64,000 nucleotides of DNA from Viscum album (Eukaryota > Streptophyta > Magnoliopsida > Santalales > Viscaceae): contig OY728147.1 in NCBI GenBank assembly GCA_963277665.1, positions 1,260,269,424 to 1,260,333,423 of the forward strand, read 5' to 3'. Positions within the stretch are counted from its first letter, which is position 1; each line of letters starts with the position of its first letter. Shown here piece after piece: positions 23,207-35,732 of this stretch. The position numbers and the translations under genes are program-made. The notes under the pieces were generated by a model. It saw only the letters and a program-made list of their open reading frames with translations, did not search any database and had not been told where the DNA came from.

Positions 23207-26200
23207 TGTAACACCCCAGGAAAATAAAGAGTATGAAATTTTCACATTTATCCATATTTGTGAATAAAATATTAATATGACTTTAAAGGGGACGCTATGC
23301 TCGATGGCGTACCCAACACGCAACAATGAGTTTTTTTGGGAATCTTACGTTGCACTCTAATAATAAAATAATATTATTTTAAATAGTATTTAACGCCTGG
23401 ATGTTGTAATGGCGGGAATGAATAGAACTAACTACAAAATGATTATATATGTTTGTCAAATATTTTTACTTTTTGTAATAAATGTTAGAGGATTAAAAAT
23501 GCGAATGAATCCAATTTTAAGCGTAAACATTCTAATATTCTTTAAAAGGTCGATTAACCGCCTTTTGATGGAGAACCTCCTTTAAATCCAATTTTTTCAA
23601 TTTTATGTGTTATATTTGACAAAATAAAATTCTTCTTTAGAATCGGGACATCAAAAATTTACTTTGTGTAAATTTTTGGTAATTTTCCGAAAAATTCAAT
23701 TTTTAATGAATAATGAAAAATGTTGTATTTTAATTCAAAACCTCTTTTTAATATAACTTATTTATACGATTAGATTATCTTTTGAATTGATTTTAAAGTT
23801 AAATTAGAATATTATTTTACCATTTAATCCAATAGTGTTCGTTGGAATTAATTTCACTTTGAAATCGGACTTAAACTAGTGTCAATCTTTTGATACATTT
23901 TGTTTCATAAAAACGTGCTATTTGTTTTGACAGCGGGAATTAATTATTAAATTAATTAATGCAACTTATATGTTTTGAATTTTTTAAAATAGACATCAAT
24001 TTTGAATTCGGAATATCAAATATAGCTTAGGGTGAATTTTTGGTAATTTTCTGAAAAACTTCAATTTTTGATGAATAGTGAAACCACTAAGTGGTACTTA
24101 TAAAAACTGATTTTCTGTTTAAATGAAATTTTGCCATCTTTGTGTTTTTAATTTCAAAAATCTGACATACTTGGTTGTCATTAATAAGTAAAATGTGGTT
24201 CAATGGGATTAAAATAATTTTTTGTTGAATAGTAACTTATTAAGTTTTTAATCGCGATTAGAGGTAATTAGTGTAGTTTAAGGTAAAAATAATGTTTTAA
24301 TAAAATGAAATGACCTAGAAACATGTCCTACCCTCATTTGATGTGTCATGGCCGACCCAAAAAATCCATGGGTCAACTTGGGGACCCCATGGAGCCACTT
24401 TGGTTGGAAAATGACATAAATACCTTTTTATATAATGTTAAAATTAAAATGTCACAAACATGAGTTGTTTCACTAAAACAATATTTACATGGGGTTATAC
24501 AAGTCATATTTTTGACTATAAATAGTCATTGGAAAGATAAAAAGATTTCATACATCATAGTATTTATTTTATAATTTTTAGACATTAAATAAATTAAATT
24601 ATTTATGACATCATGATGATGCAGCGATGACCTCATTATTTAACGATTTAAATAAAATGGAAAGATAATGTAATATCTAAGACCTAGACATATCCAAAAC
24701 CTATTGTATGGGTGGATTTCGAACCCTTATCACCTTAACCTAGAAAAACATTAATGTGGGACCACTAAAATCTGAAACTCATTCTAAAATAAAGTAACAT
24801 TTCCTTACTTTCCAAGAGTGCCCCCCCCTCCTCTTATAAAAGGCCCCCACCTCTACCTCTTTACCCACACTTCCAAAGCCTTTGGCTCGGCCAAACCCTG
24901 CCCATTTTGTCTCTCCACATACCTATATAACTCCTTGAAGCCTCACTTTGGGCATAAGTCTTCCCAAGGATGCCTTTTAGCTCAAACCAAAGGGAGTTAC
25001 CTGATTTTAAGGTAATGTCTTCACTTGAGTCCTTTTTTTTGCTTCTCCAACCCCCTAAACTCTTTTTATTCATTTATTTTGTAACAAATCCAGTATATTA
25101 AATATACTAGGATGTTGTTATAAGAATTATTCTAGCTACACTTACACACACCTTCGTCTAATGGTTAAAGAACATACTGGTTCTGTGGTTGGTGATTTTC
25201 TACCTCACAAAATGATGATTGTTCAACATTCTTCTAACACCTTCAAAGGTGGCCATTAAGATGACAATATATTTATATATGATATATAATATGTTTATGT
25301 TTTACTTAATCTTCTGTATTTTTCATTTATGGCTTACCTTTATGGTTTCCATTATGGGTAAACGTGATATCTTCATTTAAGGAAGTGCGGACTACCTCCC
25401 CCTCAAAGTGATTTGATTCGTTAATACCATATGTGGTACGTATAAAGGATATATTTAATGAAATTATATATGATACCATACTGGAATTAAAATACTATTA
25501 TGTATCATTATGTTTTAATTCCATTAAATATGAAATAGAAATGAAGGTAGCGTTCATGCGTACGTACGGCCTACCGTCTCCATGAATGATGCTTTTCGTT
25601 TTTTTATCTCTAAATGATATGGAATAGTATAAAATGAATATGTACTGGATATATATGATATTTTAATCATTAATACTATTCTAGAAATTATTTACTTATA
25701 ACTACATGGACAATCATTTTTCAAACAAGTTTATTTTTGACTCATGTACCAAACATCCACAAAAACGTCTGATATGAACTCATATTATTAACCAATTATT
25801 ATAACATTAAAATATGTGATATGAACTGAACAATAATATTTATATGAGGTCCTTAAGAAATTATAAATTGGACAAAATTTATTATTCAGGAATATAAAGA
25901 AACAAACAAGACAAGTTGGACTTGAGGTAAGGGATCCTACCCCTCTCTTTCTTTTTAAGTACACTATTTTTTGTCATTCCTTTTAAGCTAATATTTATTA
26001 TGATTGGGATGTTCTTTTATATTACTCCTACTTTACTTTTTATGTTCATATGATGAGAGATCCTATTCTCTCTCATTAATCCATTTTGGAAGTTTGGAGT
26101 GGTGCCGTTAGGCTGCCGAGTTTTCATAAGGGATTTTTCATCTCACTTTTATTCCCGTGAGATTTATGCTACATTTGCCACAATTTCCTTTGAGTGGTGT

Positions 26201-27758
26201 ATGTACTGCCCATTATTTTACTCATTGTGTAATATACTTTCATTTATTAGTATTTACATCAATGTTGTATTGTCCTTCTTTCACGGGGCGTATGTTTCGA
26301 AAGATACCCGTGTCGGTAAGGGAACCTTTCACCCTCCTCTTTTTAAAAGACTTCTTTTGTTATGTATTTTAATTCACATACTATTATGTTGGTATATCGT
26401 CTTCTATATCCTTATTGATTTAAATTTTATGTCCATGTGATGAGATACCCTTTTTATCTCTCATCAACTCATTTTCTGAATTTTGTAGTGACGCCGTTAG
26501 GCTGTCAAATTTTTGCAAGGGAACTTCTTAACCCAAATTTGATTCTTTGGGATAAACATGTACTCCTTGAATATGTAATTCTATGAATATGTGTGAATAA
26601 ACTGCGATTGTTTTATACTTAATATCCACTTATATTTGGTGTATTCATTTTTCACACATAATTATGTAATTGATTTGTCCTTAAACCAAGGATACCGTCT
26701 TTGTAAGGGACTTCATCTCAATCTCCTTTCATTGAGGCATATTTTGTTCTATACACAACATTCTTTTATACGGTGTATAAACCCCTTTTACTTTTACGTT
26801 GATCCAAAAGGAATATTTGTTATACGAAGCATTTTACAAAACAACAAAAGGGAATGTTTTTGTCATACGTATGCGGCGACAATGACTTCTCCGCCGCCGT
26901 GACCATTATTTGAGTTTCGGCTTCCACTACAATCCATACCTTCTTTTTAAAAGAAAAATAAATACCATGTTTTAATTTTTTTTATTTTGGTATTGAAAAT
27001 GGTTTTTATACATTTTTTTATATCAATGTGTTTTATTGATATCTTGTGATTGAAATGTGGAAATGTTATATTTCCTTTATGCATGTTCTATGTGATATGA
27101 TTATGTTATGGTTCTTGGGCATTGTTATGAAGACGGCTGGTTCCGTGATAAACTAAGGGAAGGTGAGCCCGATATAGCTCTCCAATGAATTGGGTAATGC
27201 GAAGGAGTGAAACTTTAAGGTTTCTCCGAAAAGATTTAGGGAATATACTATGGTGGGTATTCCAAACGTAACCAAGAGGGTTACTCCCTACGTAAGAATG
27301 TTATGAATGCCTCAAGTTACCTTTTATGTCTTATGATTTCAATGATTTATTCATGATTTGATGAGGTATGTTAAAGTTCCTTTGTTTTATGGGTAAAGTA
27401 TGATTTCATTCTTATGTATATAGGAAATAATGTTTCTTTTCCATATTTTTTTAACCCTTACTGAGCTTTTTATGCTCATCCCAAGTTTTTGAAATGTTTT
27501 TCACAGGTAAAGGGAAAGGTACATGATGTGATGATAGTGTCAAGGATGTGTCAAGAAAGAATCCATGTTTTATTTTAAATATGTTTCCATTGATGGAAAA
27601 AAATGAATACTGTCTTTTATGTAACCACTTTGTTTAAATGTGGAATGTAATGCAAGTTTCATGATCTAATTCTCTAAAACTCTAAACCTGAAAAGATCCT
27701 CAATGTGAAATCTTGTAATAACTCAAGATTAAGTAAGGTTTAAGGCCGGGGCCTTATA
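23207..27758 (+). repeat. 3' LTR (4552 bp)
   Basis: The LTR starts TGTAACACCCCAGG and ends GGGGCCTTATA, followed by TATTT. It is collinear with the 5' LTR, with scattered substitutions and small indels. It shares the TATA box (24835-24842), the GCGTACGTACGGCC palindromic patch (near 25558) and the ~389-bp internal units. Confidence 0.92.
24835..24842 (+). promoter_or_regulatory. TATA box of the 3' LTR
   Basis: TATAAAAG after CCCCCCCCTCCTCT is the counterpart of the site at 18608 in the 5' LTR. From this LTR it could read out into the downstream CACTA sequence. Confidence 0.5.
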
Positions 27759-27763
27759 TATTT
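27759..27763. repeat. Target-site duplication TATTT (right)
   Basis: This is identical to 16976-16980 and immediately follows the 3' LTR terminus. Confidence 0.9.
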
Positions 27764-29925
27764 TTTATAGGAAATGAATTTAAAATATAGAGAAGTTATA
27801 ACATAATTGGTTCCCTTAGGAAAGTATCCCACAATGTGTTCCACAACACATTAGTAAAACCTAACTTCTAAAAAACCATAATGAAGAAAAAAATAAAACA
27901 CAAATGTAACATCACCCACACCGTCACCCTCGATGAATCGCTAACATGTCAATAGTAACTCACATTATAACATACCATACCTAGAAATCACATAATATCC
28001 ATCATATTCTAATATAAGATACTCAAAGATCAGTTATCTTAGGTATTGACCATCCTTCTCAATGATCTCTTGTTAGATAATATCATAGTCCATAGACCAT
28101 AATTTTTCACTCACACACCTCAAATGTCAAGAAAAATTATGCTATATGATCAAATAATACATCCTACCCTATATGGGTTATCCCACTAGGTTTCAAGGGA
28201 ATATACTTGATTTTGTACCACATATCTAATCACTACTAAGGTGATCATATAATCCCTCTTAGAAAATCATTTCCCTTAAACAATAGTCATAGGGAAAATC
28301 ATACATTGTTATAAACTTATGGTATACTTCAATTATCCATGATTATCTTCACTAGGCCTCTCATAATATAATAAGTATACTACTAGAAAATACCTTCTAT
28401 GGGGATATCCTATGTCCTAAGTCCATTTATCACTTTAATCATGAACCATGGACCATAAGAAAACCATTTAAAACCACCAACCACACTATATACTCTCAAA
28501 GTTACCTAAAACATAATCATAAAATAGTATCACATATTCACCCCTGCATTTTAAATTTTAATATCCCTTATAATTTTTCCAACTAACCAACTTGAGGATC
28601 ATAAGGTGAAGAAACCACAAAGTGAGACCATAATCATCCAAAAAAGTATGGAATGCCTATTTTATTCCAAATCATTATTTCCTATTATAAAATAATGATC
28701 ATAAACCCATATCAAAACTCACTATGTTCTCATTTCCCTGATTAAATATTCCCAAATATCACATTTCACATTAAAACACATATAAAACATTGCTTTATAA
28801 TTTTGGTACCACCCCCTATTTTATGAAGTTAACCATACGAGAATCACTTTTATCATTCCATATATTCCAGTTATATAGGTCCTTAATCACATGAGAATAT
28901 ATATCATCAATAAAATAGTAAAATATGTAATTATAAAATAATTATAATTAATCTACATAATTAATTTTCCAAGAAGAACTTAATAAAACCCTCAAAGGAG
29001 TTCTAAAATGTCAAAACCATAACCAACATCATGGTAATGATCCAAGGAATGATCTTAATAATATTATGAGAAAATCACCCCCACTAACAACCTAAATTAT
29101 TTTAAATTTAAAGAAAAAGGGAAATATCCTAACAAAAACTCACCAAGACATTCACAAATTCCCCAAATATAACAATTGAATGTAGTTAGAGATGTATTCT
29201 TAGTATTATATCTACTTTGAATAGTAGGTCTCTCACTATGGGAGGGGTTTTCCTATATCTTCTTTATTATTGGATGAAGGAAGAAATGCATTACACATCC
29301 TTCCAATAATGGGGATTTCAGCCAGTTTATCAACATTATAGGAGTTGATTCCTAACTATATATGTGCTAAAATGAAGGTGTTTATGCCTAAACACCAACA
29401 TCTAAACATATCAGTGAGAATATTATATGGTTGGTAACTCATAAATTTGAAGATCCATACTTCATCATAAAAGTAAAATACCCACAACCGTTTAGTGAAT
29501 CAACACAACTTTGATGCACCTAAAAATCCCAGGATCACTCAAAAATAGACCACCACCTAAGTCGAAATAAGCTTATAAGAAACCTAAACAAGCAATCAAT
29601 GAATGATGAGGAGGAGAAAATAAGAAACATTTGATACAAGCTTTGATTCATCCAAGAGAATATAGAGATATTACACGGGAAAGCATGGATACGTTTGAGA
29701 TATGGATTCGTTTGAGAATTGATTCATTTGAGCCTTGGATGTTTTCGATACTTGAATCGAGCCTTAATTCAAGCATGGATTCAAGTAGGAGGAGGACTTG
29801 TAGTTGGCGGCTTCCAAAAAAGCTTTAGATATCACGACTGGAATAGTTGCAGTTAGGGTTTTTTAAATAAATCGTGAGACTTTTGTTAGCGCTTCCAAAA
29901 AAGAGTTGAGAAAGATAACTTTCAT
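27764..29925. other. CACTA interior resumed, no gene recognised
   Basis: This is G-poor AT-rich sequence. A 65-codon plus-strand frame at 29631-29828 arises from a short imperfect repeat of GGATTCGTTTGAGA-like words and is unlikely to be coding. No TNP2-like transposase motif was found on either strand by eye. Confidence 0.4.
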
Positions 29926-30065
29926 CAGCAAATTTTACCACTAAAAAAGATTGAGCTTTATCAACACTAAAGAAGTGGTAACAAAGCTCTATTTTTTATC
30001 AATTCTAAAGAAGCACTGATAAAATCCATCTTTACCAGTTCTAAAACTTTAGTACTGATAAAGGA
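29926..30065. repeat. CACTA-type subterminal palindromic repeats (inner block)
   Basis: Units such as CTTTATCAACACTAAAGAAG, TTTTATCAATTCTAAAG, GCACTGATAAAATCC, TTACCAGTTCTAAAAC and GTACTGATAAAGGATTT match the words in the left subterminal region and at 32470-32700. An AT-rich island now separates this block from the outer right block. Confidence 0.55.
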
Positions 30066-30691
30066 TTTATAATTATAATTGTAAATAAGAAATGGTAAAT
30101 ATACTTATATACTTATATATTTATTTTTTATTATTTTATAATTATTTAAATATATAATTAATTATTTATAATGATTTAAATACGTTTTCTAAAAAATTAT
30201 ATTTATTATTTATCAATATAAATATATAATTTTATAAATATAGTAAATATACAATTATAAATATATTTATATTTATTTATTCATAATTTTAAATATATTT
30301 ATATCATTATATATATATATATATAATTTTATATATTTAATAAATATATATAAATACTAATATACTAAATATATCAATTATTCTAATATGTCTATAATAC
30401 TTTGATAATTATAAATATATTTTTATAATAATATATATTTATATAATTATATATATATAAAATAAATATATATTAATATTAATATAAATATATAAATATA
30501 TTAATTATTTTAATTTATTTATTATAATTTTAAAATTATTTAAATAAATAGTTATTAATTTATAATTATATAAATACTTTTTTAAAAAAATATTCATATA
30601 TTTATATAATTATATATATATCTATATATTATATAAATACATGTAATTATAACTAAATAAATAAATATTAATACTAATATAGTTGTAAATA

Positions 30692-30836
30692 TAAATATAT
30701 ATATAAATATAAATATAAATATAAATATAAATATAAATATAAATATAAATATAAATATAAATATAAATATAAATATAAATATAAATATAAATATAAATGT
30801 AAATATAAATATAAATATAAATATAAATATAAATAT
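30692..30836 (+). repeat. (ATAAAT)n microsatellite
   Basis: The hexamer ATAAAT is repeated about 24 times with one interruption (AAATGTAAAT near 30798). It is the longest perfect simple repeat in the window. Confidence 0.9.
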
Positions 30837-31949
30837 TATAAATATATTTACTATTTAACTAAATTTATTATATTTTATAATGATTTAAATATATATCATT
30901 ATTTATTTATAATTATATTAATACTTTTAAAAATACTCAATTTATTTATAATTATAAATATATAAATTTATAAATATAGTATATATACTTACATATATAT
31001 ATATATATTTATAAATATTTATTTATAAATATTTTTTAAACATTATTTATGAATATATAATCTCAAATGCATGCTTGTTAAAAATGAATAAAATTGAATA
31101 ATTTAAAACGAGTACACTTTAAAAGTATTTAAAAATGGGTATGTTTTATTAATAAAATATAAATTATTAAAAAATATCAATATATATTGAAATAAATATG
31201 GATACATATTAAAAATATTAAACCATAGTAAATAAATTTATATAAATAAATAATATAAAATGATAAAATTCCAATTAAAATAAAAATAAAAAATAAAAAA
31301 TAAAAAACAATAACAATGAATTAATAACTAACTTTAAAAATACTAAAAATAAATAAATAAATTTTACCAATTGAAAAAATAATACATTAAATGTATCATG
31401 TTTTAATGAAATTGTAAAAATATGCTAAAATTTTAATAAATTACCAAAATATTTGGTTAATGTGTTTTTATATATATAAGATTTCATTAATTACGAAAAT
31501 AATTTTGTGTGTGCATCTTATTTAAAAATGAATTTCTTATATGTCTTTTAAATAAATGTAATGAAAACTTTCTATATGTTTAATTGAAAAATAAAACGAC
31601 ATTCGATTAAGTACATTGCGCGATGAAATCACTTAACATTTTTAATTAATATTAATTTTTAATTTTAACACATTGTTCACTAAATATAAATTATTTAATA
31701 TGTAATTATAAATATTCTGTATTATATTTAATCCTATTTTAAGAAATATTATACATTCATATATAAATATACATATATATATATATATATTAATATATAT
31801 ATATGAATATATATTTATAGTAAATGTCTTAATGAATAAATAATTATAAAAACCATTAAAAACGAATAAGATAGTAATATTTTTTAATTATTAAATTTTA
31901 TTCGTTTTCTATACTTATATTTAAGGTATATTATTTATTACTATTTATA

Positions 31950-31951
<2 letters not shown>

Positions 31952-31982
<31 letters not shown>
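31952..31982. repeat. (AT)n microsatellite
   Basis: An uninterrupted alternation of A and T about 30 bp long lies inside the AT-rich island. Confidence 0.85.
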
Positions 31983-31985
<3 letters not shown>

Positions 31986-32464
31986 TAAACTTATTCAATT
32001 TTAATAATAATAATATCATTAATATATTTCTAATAATTTTTTAATTTATTCATTTTTAATAATTTTGTTTATTTATTACAATATATTTATTTTTTAATTT
32101 TTTGTTTAAGTATTAAAATTAATTAATTATATATATATATATAGTATTTATTAATATTTATAATCAATATATATTTATAATAAATTTATTCACTTTTATA
32201 AATAAATATTTTATTAATAAAATGTTTAATATTTTTCTTAATTTGCTCTTCTTTTATTTTTATTTGTTTAATTTTTTAATTTTTTCAATTTTACATATCT
32301 ATATATTTAATATATATTATTTATTGATTTTTATAATTTATATATATGTATATTTTATTTATTCATTTTTTATCAATAATTATTTAATTATAAAACGTGA
32401 TAATTTTTTATTTACATTTTTTTAATTTTTGTGTGTAATATTTTTTTATTTTATTAGGGATCTT

Positions 32465-32726
32465 AATCAGCAGTAAAAGAGCGATGATAAAGTGTTCACT
32501 TTATCATTACTAAAAATAATGTGCTGATAAAAGTCACTCTTTATCAGTGTTAATAATAAAGTGCTGATGAAGGGTACAATTTATTAGCACTATAGAAAAA
32601 CACTAATAAAGGGTAGCCTTTATCATCACTTTTTTTTATAAAAAAGTTGATAAGGGGAACCTTTATAATCATTTTTTATAGTGCTAATAAAGGCCAATGT
32701 TGTTAAATGTATGTTTTATAGTAGTG
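32465..32726. repeat. CACTA right subterminal repeats and terminus
   Basis: Units such as CACTTTATCATTACTAAAAA, GTGCTGATAAAAGTCAC, TTTATCAGTGTTAATAAT, ACACTAATAAAGGGTAGCC and TAGTGCTAATAAAGGCC are alternately oriented copies of the left-end words. The terminus TTTATAGTAGTG (32715-32726) is the exact inverse of the left end. Confidence 0.65.
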
Positions 32727-32729
32727 TAT
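32727..32729. repeat. Target-site duplication (TAT), right side of CACTA element
   Basis: TAT follows the CACTA right terminus and equals the three bases before its left terminus at 6865. Confidence 0.6.
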
Positions 32730-35491
32730 TACATTTTCATCTCACTCAACCTGCATAGACTATAGATGTACCTCACCCCCTTTACGTTCTCTTGCCAATT
32801 CTACAGATAATATAACATTGTTTTAAAATCCTTTTTGAAAATGAATATGCGTCATCGAAAAATCAAGGTAGCTCAGTTGACCTCAACCTTATTCAAAGGA
32901 TCTCAACATATTCAGTAGTCTCATACCATTACTACCCACTCTTAAGTCCAATTTTGTTACACACTTGTATATATCAATGATTTTATGATTTAGATATTCA
33001 TTTCTAAGAAGTCATCACAAATATTTCTAAGTTAGGTAAAACACCACCAATAAGTATCTTCGGAAGACATTAAATAAGTTATTACTCATGCTTTAAATAA
33101 CCAAGGATATTTACCTTTCATTGTAACTTGCTTCTAAATCACACAAAAGAATCCACAAGTTATTTGATCCTACATACCAAGTATAATGAATTTACACATG
33201 ACTCCTTTCACTGTGCGAGAAGATCACAATAATAAATCATAACTACAGTGATTAAACATTATCAAAATAAGTGAAAAGTTAAAATTTATAGGATTGAACA
33301 CAATTCCAAATCCCTATTAAGTTGGATTTCTACTTATATAAATCCTAGGGAAGTATAAATATAGATTCCATCCTTTTTTTGAAAATTTCTACCTCCACCT
33401 ACCATATTTTCATTTAAAAAAAAAATCAATGCTTTGATACTATATAGAACATCCAAAACCTTCTCACTGACCTCCAGTTTGAGCTAATTCATTATATAAC
33501 CCTAGAAATATATATATATATACTAAAGGATTTTGAGTAGTGAAGTAGTACCGATTATAAAATAGGGAGAGACTATACCCTCAGTATCACAACCTAAAAT
33601 AATAGATATATCGCATAACCAAGAAAAATATGCATGATAATATAGTGAAATGGGTTTTCTGTAGAATATATACCATAAATAATATCATACACTGTGCTAT
33701 AACAAAAATAAAACCCATGTAAGTAATAAAATCATACATTAATTTAAGATCACCATATAAGATGACCATAAATAGTGTGAAACAAAAATTAAAATAATAT
33801 TTCTAAGTGACCAAATCATTTTCCTTGACTTTTACTCAGTCCAACCTCAATATCCCTGCATAACACTTTTATACCACTCAGCTATGCTAGGGACCATTCC
33901 TTATCCTACATTACAAACATAACGTTTTCAATTTCACCAATGTATACATGTAGGGTGTAAGAATAACTCTCATCAGGCCATCACCAATGGTTACCCAAAT
34001 ATTAACATTTATATATGTTCATTCAATAACAAATGAAATGTAAAATAACATCAAGTATTCACCAGTCATACCATTAGGTGCTCAATAATCATTTTGAATA
34101 GTAAACCCTTACATACTTTGATAGGGGAAATACAATGGGATGGATAATCCATGTTACATTGATAATATTACCTTGATCTATTATAGTTTACAATATACAT
34201 GACTCATCATATAATGAGGTTATTTATTCACTCAACCTTTAATAATTCATTATTCAGAGGTTGAAATTACATCTAACTTGAAAATACTCTCTGAATCTAT
34301 GAATAATTACATCCCAAATGGATATTAAAATCATAGATAGAAACACATCCTTTCGTAATATAATTTTTTATAGGGGTTAATGCATCTTATCTTGACATTA
34401 TCACTTGATCTATGGAGACAATGTATCCCACCTATGAAACCTTACATAATATCATGGGGTAGTGAATCACACATGAAGATATTAAAACATAGGGGGACAT
34501 TCGTCCCACCTCAACATACTAAATGATGTTTTTAGATCACTATACTTTGAAATACCTCTCACTCATAAGTTAGTAAGACATATAACTTATCTATAACCAT
34601 CAATGTTTTGTTTGAATTGAACCTTCCACCTTCTTATTTATTTTTTAATGGTAGAATGTGAATCACAACCACCATCACTTTGAGGAATCAATATATTATA
34701 TTGATAAAAAACTGTCATGATAATAATAATGAAAATACATTCCCTAGACAAACCCAAAATTCATCTAATAGCTCATTGAACCTAATATACCCCATATCAT
34801 GGCATAACCACTCTTAAACCATGTCTAAAATCATTTGTCACACCAAGTGATTCAAAAAAACTATATACTTGAAGAAAAACCCATCATAATCTCATCCCAT
34901 ATCTCTCTTTACAGTCACCTCATTTTTGGTGCAACCCATAGGCTGTAACCCATAATCTTCACATGCATAAGGTCTTGGAATATACAACTCATCAATAAAC
35001 CATATAATACCCAACCCAAATATCATCATCACTCAAAAACATATTATACCCACATATAATATCCCGTTTATCCCATTTTTTCTTTAGTTACCTTATATAT
35101 AGTGTGTTAATACATTAGTGAACCATTAACTTATCTCATTATCTAACCCACTACACAAAACATATATGGGTATTTCACCAATAAGTCCACCCTTGGTTGA
35201 ATTCCCTCTATAATTCAAATAAATAATTTAAGTAAATTATCAGTAATCCAATTTAAAACCCAAATTCTAACCCTCTTGGATAAATAAAATCTCATATGAT
35301 TTCTCAATTAACCCATAAAAAATCTCACCGATAACTTATTGATCTCATTAGGGTACCATAACACATTACATAAGATCTCACTAGGCCACTACATTTCTCA
35401 TCCATGTTTGGCACCCTTTATATAATTTTTCACCTTTTTACCAAAGATTATCTTCTAAAATGTGTTCAAAAGTAACTAAAATCTAATGATA
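32730..35491. other. Old repeat-derived background, right flank of CACTA
   Basis: This has the same G-poor, AT-rich composition as 1-6864, of which it is probably the continuation. No reading frame carries a recognisable domain. A 60-codon minus-strand frame at 33587-33769 is hydrophobic and unassigned. Confidence 0.4.
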
Positions 35492-35503
35492 CACTACTAT
35501 AAA
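35492..35503 (+). mobile_element. Candidate left terminus of a second CACTA element
   Basis: CACTACTATAAA here is identical to the 12-bp terminus at 6865, but the sequence inward (AAGGCACAATGAAAGG, then AATGGATAAATACC) differs. A possible partner, TATAGTAGTG at 45001-45010, shares only 10 bp and the flanking triplets differ (ATA versus AAT). This may be a solo or truncated end. Confidence 0.35.
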
Positions 35504-35732
35504 AAGGCACAATGAAAGGTATGGAAATGGATAAATACCTTTTGGGGTCACCAATAGTGGATTTTGGGAGAACCAATAAAGTTTCCCATGTTTTATTAAT
35601 TTTTTATTTTACTAAATCCCAAAATCTAAAACCCAACTATCCCCCTTTTTCTAATCTCATCCTCCCCAAATTACTGTTAAATATCCCCTCCCTATAAATT
35701 TTATTAAGACATCTCCTCCAATACACGATCCA

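Larger units (their letters stand above)
16981..27758 (+). mobile_element. Non-autonomous Ty3/gypsy (Tekay/Del-like) LTR retrotransposon with giant LTRs
   Basis: The element is 10.78 kb long. It has two LTRs of 4558 and 4552 bp, a TATTT target duplication on both sides, a primer site TGGTATCAGAG two bases after the 5' LTR and a polypurine tract AAAAGTGGGGAAGGA just before the 3' LTR. LTRs that start TGTAACACCCC, an initiator-Met primer site, and the coding scrap GAGGACGAAATT (EDEI) just upstream of the polypurine tract are hallmarks of the Tekay/Del chromovirus lineage; that is family knowledge. The interior is only 1668 bp and lacks gag, protease, reverse transcriptase and integrase, so it must depend on a partner element (a LARD-type design). 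The LTRs differ at about 19 positions in the first ~265 bp by hand count (~7%). It is inserted inside the CACTA element. Confidence 0.92.
30066..32450. repeat. Extremely AT-rich island with microsatellites
   Basis: About 2.4 kb consists almost only of A and T. It includes an (ATAAAT)n run at about 30692-30836 with a single G interruption near 30799, (AT)n runs at about 30308-30325 and 31952-31982, and a degenerate ~350-390-bp repetition of phrases such as ATTAATACTTTTTAAAAATA near 30190, 30570 and 30920. It lies between two blocks of CACTA subterminal repeats. There is no coding content; the 67-codon frame at 32222-32425 is a by-product of AT-rich codons. Confidence 0.75.
6865..32726. mobile_element. 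Very large CACTA (En/Spm) DNA transposon with a nested retrotransposon
   Basis: The left end reads CACTACTATAAA and the right end is its exact 12-bp reverse complement (TTTATAGTAGTG, 32715-32726). Both ends are flanked by the same 3 bp, TAT. Beyond the 12 bp the termini keep a similar pattern, for example ATTGGCC followed by TTATYAGCA. Subterminal palindromic repeats built on TTTATCAGT/ACTGATAAA occupy both ends, as is typical of the superfamily. The span is 25.9 kb. Removing the nested LTR element and one copy of its target duplication leaves about 15.1 kb. A decayed minus-strand gene resembling the plant Ptta/En/Spm transposase lies inside, which supports the assignment. No TNP2-type DDE transposase was recognised, so the element looks non-autonomous or dead. 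The alternative is two unrelated CACTA ends; the equal TSD and shared subterminal motifs argue against that. Confidence 0.65.

Noticed and set aside
24818..25073. Overlapping frames on both strands at 24818-25015 and 24861-25073
   Set aside because: They are LTR leader sequence just after the TATA box; neither has a domain and they are mutual antisense shadows.
26099..26440. 113-codon plus-strand frame in the 3' LTR
   Set aside because: The equivalent stretch in the 5' LTR is interrupted, it needs a non-ATG start, and it lies over the LTR tandem units.
29939..32726. A separate small CACTA element bounded by CACTAAAAAAG at 29939 and the right terminus at 32726
   Set aside because: The left end shares only CACTA with the right end and the flanking triplets differ (TAC versus TAT), whereas 6865 matches over 12 bp with an equal triplet.
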